The notes below the pieces were generated by a model. That model ran no database searches. It had not been told where the DNA came from and saw nothing but the letters and a program-made list of their open reading frames with translations. The position numbers and the translations under genes are program-made. A stretch of DNA of 5,699 bases, from positions 1 to 5,699 of the forward strand of contig JAUYPR010000027.1 in the NCBI GenBank assembly GCA_030695785.1, given 5' to 3'. Position 1 is the first letter of the stretch; every line of letters begins with the position of its first letter. Shown here piece by piece: positions 1 through 5,699 of this stretch. Origin of the DNA: a bacterium. Lineage in GTDB: Bacteria > Patescibacteriota > Microgenomatia > JAUYPR01.

Positions 1-5
1 GTGCC

Positions 6-683
6 ATGGTCACCCTTTTCCACGGGGATGATGAAGAAGCGTCACGGCTGGAATTGCAGCGTCTCATCGATACATGGGAGGGTGATGTCGTTCGCGCTCC
101 GCAAGAACCAACGCAGGAAGATCTCGTCAACCTTTTTCAAACAAGCGACCTTTTTGGCCGTAAACGACTGGTGATTTTCGAACAATCCGCATTTGAGATC
201 TTGGAGAAACTTCCGCCCGAACTTGCAGAAAGCACAACAATCATTTTTTGGGAGTCCCGATTCCTCCCCCCAACCGTCCTTCGAAAACTTCCCAAACATA
301 TTGAGATCCGCGCGTTCAAACTCAAAAAAATCATCTTTACTTGGTTGGACAATCTACGTCCAGGAAAATTTCGGGAGAATGTCACGATGCTTCATCAACT
401 TCTCAGAGAAAATGAACAGCCGGAACGATTGTTTCCCCAGCTGACGAGCCGGCTCTTGCAGCTGCTTGCGGCAAAGACCCAGCAGGAACTTGCGCTGCAA
501 GATTGGCAAGAACGAAAGTTAAGAACACAAGCGCAGGGATTTTCGACAGGCGGCTTGGTTCACCTCCTCGCGCGCTGCCGACGCATTGACCGTGACCAAA
601 AAACAGGAAGGGCGGCGTACCCCTTGACAACTCATCTCGAGCTTCTTCTGGCCGCCATTGACCGATCGGGTGAAGTAGGATAA
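6..683 (+). CDS. holA: Probable DNA polymerase III delta subunit (HolA-like), short form
   Basis: This 225-residue protein most resembles the clamp-loader delta subunit, which opens the sliding-clamp ring and loads it on DNA together with the gamma/tau and delta' subunits in the cytoplasm. The N-terminus (LFHGDDEEASRLELQRLI, residues 4-21) matches the family's start pattern, a hydrophobic strand and G-[DE]-[DE] followed by a helix. LFGRKRLVIFE (49-59) matches the typical LFG-x-KRLV strand. The C-terminal part (about 132-219) has the helical collar-domain pattern, including W167, the helix ending in GFS (178-180), and the ID-x-D-x-K-x-G element (194-201) before a final LELLLAAI helix. No P-loop is visible, as is usual for delta. 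The protein is much shorter than the roughly 340-residue E. coli subunit, and most of the middle (lid) domain appears to be missing. The ATG at 6 fits the family N-terminus, but the frame is open to the window edge, so an upstream start cannot be excluded. The ribosome binding site would lie outside the window. Assignment rests on motif pattern only. Confidence 0.72.
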   Translation: MVTLFHGDDEEASRLELQRLIDTWEGDVVRAPQEPTQEDLVNLFQTSDLFGRKRLVIFEQSAFEILEKLPPELAESTTIIFWESRFLPPTVLRKLPKHIEIRAFKLKKIIFTWLDNLRPGKFRENVTMLHQLLRENEQPERLFPQLTSRLLQLLAAKTQQELALQDWQERKLRTQAQGFSTGGLVHLLARCRRIDRDQKTGRAAYPLTTHLELLLAAIDRSGEVG

Positions 684-686
684 GAT
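658..686 (+). promoter_or_regulatory. Possible sigma70-type promoter upstream of ppsA
   Basis: TTGACC (658-663; 5 of 6 consensus bases) and TAAGAT (681-686; 4 of 6) are separated by exactly 17 bases. Transcription would begin near 692-694, giving a leader of about 40 nt that consists mostly of the heptamer tract and ends at the ppsA ATG. The elements overlap the 3' end of the holA-like gene. The match is modest and could be chance. If it is real, the ppsA-eno-gpmI unit has its own promoter; if not, it is read through from upstream. Confidence 0.3.
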
Positions 687-689
687 AGA

Positions 690-724
690 TTTGAACTTTG
701 AATTTTGAAATTTGACATTTCATC
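690..724 (+). repeat. Tandem TTTGAAN heptamer tract (about 4.5-5 units)
   Basis: Consecutive seven-base units read TTTGAAC (690-696), TTTGAAT (697-703), TTTGAAA (704-710), TTTGACA (711-717) and a decayed TTTCATC (718-724). The 7-base period is exact, with no insertions, and the last base of each unit varies most. The tract fills most of the holA-ppsA spacer. I associate similar AT-rich tracts (reverse complement of the form TTCAAA) with spacers of many Patescibacteria genomes. That is recollection and was not checked here. Its role is unknown. Confidence 0.75.
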
Positions 725-731
725 ACTGCCC

Positions 732-3008
732 ATGCAAAAACATATTGTCTGGTTCCGCGAAGTCTCCAAAGAGGATATCCCGTTGGTTGGAGGCAAAGGC
801 GCGAATTTGGGAGAAATGGCCGGCATTGGCCTTCCGGTCCCTCCTGGTTTCATTGTGACCGCGGGGACGTATTTCGATTTTCTTGACTCAGCCAACCTTC
901 GCCCAAAAATCAAAGCGGTGCTTGACGGAATTGATGTGGATGATTCAACGCTATTGCAAACGGTTGCCTCCCGCGCCAAAGATCTCATAACAAACACCCC
1001 AATCCCGGAAGAAATTGAAGCATCCATCAAAAATGCCTACGGCCGTCTGCGCCAGCGTGCGGGAAGCCTGGTTGCGGTCCGTTCGTCCGCAACTGCCGAG
1101 GACCTCCCCGACGCCTCATTTGCCGGCCAACAGGCAACGTTCCTCAATATCTCTGGCGAAGACAATGTGGTCAAAGCAGTGCGCGACGCATGGGCATCGC
1201 TGTTTGAACCGCGCGCTATTTTTTATCGCGTGCAGAAGAAATTTAACCATTTCAAGGTCGGCATTGCCGTTCCAGTGCAGGCCATGGTGCAAAGTGTGGT
1301 TTCTGGGGTGATGTTTACGGTTGACCCCATCAATGGAGACAAACACATGGTTGTTATTGAGGCGGTCTGGGGGTTGGGGGAGATGATTGTCCAAGGGCAA
1401 GTGACGCCCGACCATTACGACATCGATAAGGTGTCGTTCACGATCAAAAAGAAAGAATATGTTGAGCAGGAAGTCCAGTTGATCCGCAAAGGATCAGTGA
1501 CAAAGGAGCAGCCGGTGCCGGAAAAGCGGCGAGACGATCCAAAACTGACTGACGAACAAATTCTTGATCTTGCCAAGATCGGTGTCAAGATAGAAAAACA
1601 CTACTACTTCCCGCAAGATATCGAATGGGCGTGGGATGGGCATCAATTCTTCATTGTGCAAACCCGGCCGATTACCACGCTTGGTGGAGAGAAACAAAAC
1701 CAAAAGAAAGAAGTAACACATGGGGCGGTCATATTGAAAGGCTCACCCGCGTCGCCAGGCATGGTGACCGGGTCGACCCGTATCATTCACTCCGCACACG
1801 AACTGCATCGTGTCAAACATGGTGATGTGTTGGTGACGGAAATGACCAACCCTGACTTTGTCCCGGCTATGCGGCGGGCGGTTGCTGTGGTGACGGATAA
1901 AGGCGGCCGCACCTCGCATGCCGCCATTGTGTCACGTGAACTCGGCATCCCAGCGGTTGTTGGAACCGAGCAGGCAACAAAGGTTTTAAAAAACGACGCC
2001 TTTATCACGGTGGATGGTTCTGAAGGGGTTGTGTACGATGGTGGAAGACGGAGCAAACAAACAGCTTCAGCCGCAACAATGCCGACCGTCAGCATCCAGA
2101 AACGCGTTGAATATATGGACAAAACTGCAACAAAAGTTTACGTGAATCTTGCCGAGCCGGAACGTGCGGTGGAAGTCTCCCAAATGAATGTGGACGGCGT
2201 GGGGCTCTTGCGTGCAGAATTCATGATTGCCGAGATGGGAGTGCACCCGAAGAAATTGTTGCATGAACAAAAAGGGGCGTGGTTTACAGCGGAGCTTGCG
2301 AGACGCCTGGAGATATTTGTCGCGGCGTTTCATCCCCGTCCTGTGGTATACAGGGCGACTGACTTCAAAACAAATGAATACCGCAATCTCAAAGGGGGAG
2401 AACAGTACGAACCGGTTGAGCCAAATCCCATGCTTGGCTACCGCGGGTGCTACCGGTACATTCACGATCCATCCGTCTTCCGGCTCGAGATCAATGCCAT
2501 AAAAAGAGTGCGCGAGAAATACGATAATTTGTGGCTGATGATCCCGTTTATCCGTACAGTCAAAGAGCTTTGCGAAGTGAAAAAGCTGTTGAGTTCGTTT
2601 GGTTTGCGCCGGAGCCCAACGTTTAAGCTCTGGATGATGGTGGAAATTCCAAGCAACGTGATTTTGTTGGACAAATTTCTCGCGACGGGTATTGATGGCG
2701 TGTCTATTGGCAGTAACGATCTGACGATGTTGATTTTGGGAACCGACCGCGACAATAGCGAGGTTGCACCAGAGTTTGATGAACGAAATGAGGCGGTGTT
2801 GTGGGCGCTTCAGAAAATCATTCGAACATGCGTACAGCAAAAAGTGACGGTATCCATCTGCGGGCAGGCGCCCTCCACCTACCCTGACTTTGCAACAAAA
2901 CTTGTGGAATGGGGTATTACCTCCATTTCCGTCACTGCAGACGCGCTCGATTCGGTTCGAAGCATCATCCGGACATCGGAAGAACGCTTGGTGAGAAGGA
3001 GCCGGTAG
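732..3008 (+). CDS. ppsA: Phosphoenolpyruvate synthase (pyruvate, water dikinase)
   Basis: This cytoplasmic enzyme catalyses pyruvate + ATP + H2O <-> PEP + AMP + phosphate through a phosphohistidine intermediate. All three domains of the family are visible in its 758 residues. The N-terminal ATP-grasp region has VGGKGANLGEM (19-29), VRSSATAEDLPDASFAGQQ (116-134), GVMFTVDP (192-199), DIEW (296-299) and QTRP (310-313). The swivelling phosphohistidine domain has GGRTSHAAIVSRELG with catalytic H396. The C-terminal PEP/pyruvate barrel has GVGLLRAEF, R541 in YRATDFKTNEY, NPMLGYRG, SIGSNDLT and C710 in CGQAPS, the expected acid/base cysteine. It is slightly shorter than E. coli PpsA (792), mainly through a linker about 20 residues shorter between GVHP and the VVYR strand. 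I chose ATG 732 because MQKHIVWFREV matches the family N-terminus. An in-frame TTG at 705 would add nine residues encoded by the repeat tract. Neither start has a visible Shine-Dalgarno sequence. It is the first gene of a unit with eno and gpmI. Confidence 0.96.
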   Translation: MQKHIVWFREVSKEDIPLVGGKGANLGEMAGIGLPVPPGFIVTAGTYFDFLDSANLRPKIKAVLDGIDVDDSTLLQTVASRAKDLITNTPIPEEIEASIKNAYGRLRQRAGSLVAVRSSATAEDLPDASFAGQQATFLNISGEDNVVKAVRDAWASLFEPRAIFYRVQKKFNHFKVGIAVPVQAMVQSVVSGVMFTVDPINGDKHMVVIEAVWGLGEMIVQGQVTPDHYDIDKVSFTIKKKEYVEQEVQLIRKGSVTKEQPVPEKRRDDPKLTDEQILDLAKIGVKIEKHYYFPQDIEWAWDGHQFFIVQTRPITTLGGEKQNQKKEVTHGAVILKGSPASPGMVTGSTRIIHSAHELHRVKHGDVLVTEMTNPDFVPAMRRAVAVVTDKGGRTSHAAIVSRELGIPAVVGTEQATKVLKNDAFITVDGSEGVVYDGGRRSKQTASAATMPTVSIQKRVEYMDKTATKVYVNLAEPERAVEVSQMNVDGVGLLRAEFMIAEMGVHPKKLLHEQKGAWFTAELARRLEIFVAAFHPRPVVYRATDFKTNEYRNLKGGEQYEPVEPNPMLGYRGCYRYIHDPSVFRLEINAIKRVREKYDNLWLMIPFIRTVKELCEVKKLLSSFGLRRSPTFKLWMMVEIPSNVILLDKFLATGIDGVSIGSNDLTMLILGTDRDNSEVAPEFDERNEAVLWALQKIIRTCVQQKVTVSICGQAPSTYPDFATKLVEWGITSISVTADALDSVRSIIRTSEERLVRRSR
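2996..3001 (+). promoter_or_regulatory. Ribosome binding site of eno
   Basis: AAGGAG (within GAGAAGGAG) lies 10 bases before the eno ATG at 3012 and inside the last codons of ppsA. It supports that start. Because the genes are only 3 nt apart, ribosomes finishing ppsA pass over this site, which suggests translational coupling. Confidence 0.8.
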
Positions 3009-3011
3009 ATC

Positions 3012-4274
3012 ATGTCGAAAATTGCACAGGTGAAAGCACGCGAGATTCTTGATTCGCGGGGTCACCCAACCATTGAGACAACGGTCGTTCTGGATTCTGG
3101 CGAGTATGGTGTTGCCTCGGTGCCGACTGGCATTTCCACCGGAAAAGACGAGGCGAAACAGCTACGTGACGGCGACCCCACCCGCTATGCCGGGCTTGGG
3201 GTTTTAAAAGCCGTGGAAAAGGTCACGACCGTGATCGCGGGTGTCATCATGGGGAAAGAAGCTGGGCAACAAGCCCAGATTGACAAGGCGATGCTTGACC
3301 TTGATGCAACAACAGATAAATCGAACCTCGGCGCAAACTCTATTTTGTCTGTTTCCATTGCAGCCTGCAAAGCAGCGGCGCGTCAATACCGTCTGCCTGT
3401 GTACAAGTACATCCGCGCCCTGCTGGGGCGGGATATGAACGCGCCGTTTACCATGCCTACGCCAATGTTTAATGTCATCAACGGCGGCAAGCATGGTGCG
3501 GGCAATTTGGATTTTCAAGAATTTCTTGTGGTCCCAGGCCATTCCATCCCGTATGTGCAGACGGTCGAGATGGGTGCGGAAATTTACTACGCCCTTTTAG
3601 AGGTATTGAAGCACCGGAACGCTATTTATTCAGTGGGGGATGAGGGTGGGTTTGCGCCGAATTTGTTCACCAATGCAGACGCGCTGGAGGTGATTACCCA
3701 AGCCATTATGGCAACGGAATACAAGCTAGGTGAGAACGTCTTTTTAGGTTTAGATGTGGCGGCATCGCACTTTCATCAAGGGAACGACTATGTGATTAAA
3801 GACCGGACGACTCCTCTTTCCCGTTCGGACATGGTGGGGTATTTTCAAGAGCTCATCCAACAGTATCATTTGCTTTCACTCGAAGACCCCATTGCGGAAG
3901 ACGATTTTGACGGTTGGAAAGAAATTACTGTTGCGCTCGGTTCTTCAACCATGATTGTCGGCGATGATTTTCTGGTAACGAACATGAAACACTTGGAGCA
4001 AGCGGTTGCCCAAAATGCAGCGAACGCCATTATTATCAAACCAAACCAAATTGGGACGCTCACGGAAACGCTTCAGGTTGTCTACAATGCGCAAAAGGCA
4101 AAATGGCGTATTGTGACGTCGCACCGGTCAGGCGAAACGAATGATGACTTTATTGCCGATTTTGCCGTTGGAATAGACTCGAATTACGCGAAATTCGGGG
4201 CGCCTGCCCGTGGAGAGCGCGTCGCAAAATACAACCGGCTTTTAGCCATTGCCGCGGCAGTGGAGGGGAAGTGA
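3012..4274 (+). CDS. eno: Enolase (phosphopyruvate hydratase)
   Basis: Enolase interconverts 2-phosphoglycerate and PEP in the cytoplasm using two Mg2+ ions. The 420-residue product has the full two-domain architecture: an N-terminal lid domain (REILDSRGHPT, 10-20) and the C-terminal barrel. Expected active-site residues are present: S42 in the mobile loop, H161 in GGKHGAG, E170 in QEF, E211 in GDEGG, metal ligands D248, E291 (LEDP) and D318 (VGDD), catalytic K343 in KPNQIG, HRS at 371-373 in SHRSGET, and K394. Residue roles are taken from the known family and mapped by motif. Oddities are PTGISTG (38-44) where most enolases have PSGASTG, and AASHF (250-254) where the fourth residue is nearly always Glu. 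The tail after the last helix is shorter than in E. coli (432). The start is fixed by the strong Shine-Dalgarno sequence and by MSKI, the same N-terminus as the E. coli protein. The gene starts 3 nt after ppsA and overlaps gpmI by 4 nt. Confidence 0.97.
   Translation: MSKIAQVKAREILDSRGHPTIETTVVLDSGEYGVASVPTGISTGKDEAKQLRDGDPTRYAGLGVLKAVEKVTTVIAGVIMGKEAGQQAQIDKAMLDLDATTDKSNLGANSILSVSIAACKAAARQYRLPVYKYIRALLGRDMNAPFTMPTPMFNVINGGKHGAGNLDFQEFLVVPGHSIPYVQTVEMGAEIYYALLEVLKHRNAIYSVGDEGGFAPNLFTNADALEVITQAIMATEYKLGENVFLGLDVAASHFHQGNDYVIKDRTTPLSRSDMVGYFQELIQQYHLLSLEDPIAEDDFDGWKEITVALGSSTMIVGDDFLVTNMKHLEQAVAQNAANAIIIKPNQIGTLTETLQVVYNAQKAKWRIVTSHRSGETNDDFIADFAVGIDSNYAKFGAPARGERVAKYNRLLAIAAAVEGK
4262..4266 (+). 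promoter_or_regulatory. Ribosome binding site of gpmI
   Basis: GGAGG, within GGAGGGG (4262-4268), lies 4 bases before the GTG start at 4271, inside the last codons of eno. The spacing is short but usable. Together with the GTGA stop/start overlap it supports the GTG start and coupled translation. Confidence 0.6.
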
Positions 4275-5699
4275 GTACGAAACCGTTCGTGTTGATCATT
4301 TTGGATGGATGGGGCATTGCGCCAAAAGGGGAGGGAAATGCGATTGCGCGCGCGTCATCACCCACGATGCACGCGCTCGGGAAAGAGTATCCTCTCGGAG
4401 AGTTGGAGGCCTCAGGTGAAGCAGTTGGCCTCCCCCGCGGGGAAGACGGGAACAGCGAGGTGGGGCATTTGAATATTGGGGCCGGGAGAATTGTGGTGCA
4501 AGATTTCCCCCGCATTAATTTGGCCATTGCAGACGGCTCATTTTTGAAAAATCCCGCACTGCTTGGTGCAATAAAACAGGTCAAGCGGCACAAAAGTGTC
4601 CTGCACCTTATGGGATTGGTTGGTCCCGGGTCCGTGCATAGTTCGATGGAACATCTGATCGCACTTCTCTGGTTTTCCAAAACACACGGGTTGAAAGGTG
4701 GAGACGTCAATATCCATGTGTTTACCGATGGTCGGGATGCCGCGCCTACCTCAGCTTTAGCCTACGTTGCCCAGCTTGAGGAAAAACTCAAAGATATCGG
4801 TGTCGGACAAATCGCAAGCGTGTGCGGCCGGTATTTTGCCATGGATCGCGACAACCATTGGCAACGCACTGCGCGGGCATACAATGCCCTGGTCGGACAT
4901 GAGGGGGAAACGGCAAACGCCGCGTACCAGGCGATTGAGGGCGCATACCAACGCGGGCTGACGGATGAGTTTATTGCACCCACGATGATTGTGGATAACG
5001 ACGGCCACCCCAAGGGATCAGTGCGCGACCACGACGGGATGATTTTTTTCAACTTCAGGGCTGACCGGGCACGGCAAATCGCGATGTCGTTTGTCGAGCC
5101 GCATTTTGAGACCATTACGACGCATTCCATCATTTCCGAAGAAGGCTTCGCAGTCCCCACAGAAAAAAGCGTGAAGAAAAAGACATTCAAACGCGACCGG
5201 TTTGTCAAGGATTTGTTTTTTGTCACGCTGACACAAATTGGACGACACATTCATGTTTCAGCCATCGCCTTTCCTCAAGTGAATGTGCTGCATCCTTTGG
5301 CTGAAGTTTTAGCCGTGCATGGAAAAAACCAGCTGCATATTGCGGAAACAGAGAAATATCCACATGTGACATACTTTTTCAATGGCGGACGGGAAAATGC
5401 ATTTCCCCGCGAGGACCGGATAGTTATTCCAAGCCCGAGTGTTGCGACCTATGACAAAAAACCTGAAATGTCGGCGCGGAAAATCACGTCCGTCTTGCTT
5501 CAAAGGCTCAACGCCAAGCCGTATTGTTTCACGGTCGTGAATTTTGCCAATGCGGATATGGTCGGTCATACCGGGGACGTCACACAGACAATGCGGGCAG
5601 TCGAAGTCGTGGATGAGTGCGTGGGGAAAATCGTGGGTGATGTTGTCTTTAAACTTGGAGGCGACGTTATGATAACGGCCGATCATGGGAATGCCGAAG
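4271..5699 (+). CDS. gpmI: 2,3-bisphosphoglycerate-independent phosphoglycerate mutase, 3' end cut by window
   Basis: This cytoplasmic, metal-dependent (usually Mn2+) enzyme of the alkaline phosphatase superfamily interconverts 3- and 2-phosphoglycerate through a phosphoserine. I translated 476 codons with no stop; the reading frame runs off the window. The phosphatase half has metal ligand D12 in ILDGWG and nucleophile S62 in NSEVGHLNIGAGR. The transferase half has H123 in GSVHSS, D153 in TDGRD, GRYFAMDRD (186-194) and NFRADR (261-266). The chain returns to the phosphatase fold with K362 in ETEKYPHVT, D429 and H433 in NADMVGH, and D471/H472 in ADHGN. The last metal-binding His should follow just beyond the window. 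Family length is about 510-550, so little is missing. An insertion of about 24 residues, rich in Lys/Arg, sits between NFRADR and ETEKY compared with Geobacillus. SVHSS replaces the common GVHSH. The start is the GTG overlapping the eno stop; MSTKPFVLIILDGWG fits the family N-terminus. Confidence 0.95.
   Translation, partial: MSTKPFVLIILDGWGIAPKGEGNAIARASSPTMHALGKEYPLGELEASGEAVGLPRGEDGNSEVGHLNIGAGRIVVQDFPRINLAIADGSFLKNPALLGAIKQVKRHKSVLHLMGLVGPGSVHSSMEHLIALLWFSKTHGLKGGDVNIHVFTDGRDAAPTSALAYVAQLEEKLKDIGVGQIASVCGRYFAMDRDNHWQRTARAYNALVGHEGETANAAYQAIEGAYQRGLTDEFIAPTMIVDNDGHPKGSVRDHDGMIFFNFRADRARQIAMSFVEPHFETITTHSIISEEGFAVPTEKSVKKKTFKRDRFVKDLFFVTLTQIGRHIHVSAIAFPQVNVLHPLAEVLAVHGKNQLHIAETEKYPHVTYFFNGGRENAFPREDRIVIPSPSVATYDKKPEMSARKITSVLLQRLNAKPYCFTVVNFANADMVGHTGDVTQTMRAVEVVDECVGKIVGDVVFKLGGDVMITADHGNAE

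Noticed and set aside
624..652. TTGACA at 624-629 as a -35 box
   Set aside because: At 17 bases spacing the -10 position reads TCTGGC, with no useful match; the hexamer is part of the holA-like coding sequence.
705..731. TTG at 705 as the ppsA start (nine extra residues)
   Set aside because: The added codons come from the repeat tract, have no Shine-Dalgarno sequence, and extend past the family's usual N-terminus; ATG 732 fits better.
712..746. TTGACA at 712-717 as a -35 box
   Set aside because: It is a perfect hexamer, but it arises from the heptamer repeat. The only AT-rich candidate -10 (CATATT, 741-746) is 23 bases away and would put the transcript start inside ppsA.
632..1030. 132-codon - strand frame whose C-terminal part reads through the heptamer tract
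   Set aside because: The SNFKIQSSN segment is simply the reverse complement of the repeat translated. Such peptides appear wherever these repeats occur and are not evidence of a gene.
2067..3065. 332-codon open frame on the - strand across ppsA and the start of eno
   Set aside because: It lies entirely antisense to two well-conserved genes, its translation shows no recognisable domain and is rich in His, Cys and Arg in a way typical of antisense frames, and it has no supporting start context.
4272..4274. UGA read as glycine (Gracilibacteria/Absconditabacteria code)
   Set aside because: The UGA falls exactly at the expected end of enolase and overlaps the gpmI start, and the other genes contain no in-frame UGA at conserved Gly positions.
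4150..4710. 186-codon open frame on the - strand across the eno/gpmI junction
   Set aside because: It is antisense to conserved catalytic motifs of both enzymes, is Pro/Ser-rich and resembles no family; it is a composition shadow.

Overview
The window reads as an ordinary chromosomal stretch of a small-genome bacterium. Four genes lie head to tail on the + strand. The best guess is a member of the Patescibacteria (Candidate Phyla Radiation). The reasons are a very short, divergent DNA polymerase III delta-like protein, a TTTGAAN heptamer tract of a kind I associate with spacers in those genomes, and lower glycolysis built around PEP synthase. This placement is inference, and no marker gene such as 16S rRNA is present. 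Base composition is roughly balanced. UGA is used as a stop (end of eno), so the UGA-glycine code of Gracilibacteria/Absconditabacteria does not apply.

Layout: (1) positions 6-683, a probable holA-like clamp-loader delta subunit; (2) positions 684-731, the only real intergenic gap, which holds four and a half TTTGAAN heptamers and lies just downstream of a possible sigma70-type promoter; (3) positions 732-3008, ppsA, phosphoenolpyruvate synthase; (4) positions 3012-4274, eno, enolase, 3 nt after ppsA with a good Shine-Dalgarno sequence inside the ppsA 3' end; (5) position 4271 to the window end, gpmI, cofactor-independent phosphoglycerate mutase, which overlaps the eno stop by 4 nt (GTGA) and is cut off by the window edge at codon 477. 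No gene-free stretch exceeds 50 bases. I see no RNA gene, CRISPR array, insertion sequence or convincing terminator.

The last three genes form a tight operon for consecutive steps: 3-phosphoglycerate <-> 2-phosphoglycerate (GpmI), 2-phosphoglycerate <-> PEP (Eno), and PEP <-> pyruvate (PpsA). The gene order is the reverse of the glycolytic reaction order. If the genome lacks pyruvate kinase, PpsA could run toward pyruvate and make ATP from AMP and phosphate, but the window cannot show this. The holA-like gene is functionally unrelated and is probably only a neighbour.

I found no defence system, mobile element or clearly new system here. The points worth checking are the heptamer tract, the reduced delta subunit, a basic insertion of about 24 residues in GpmI, and unusual residues in two otherwise conserved enolase motifs.
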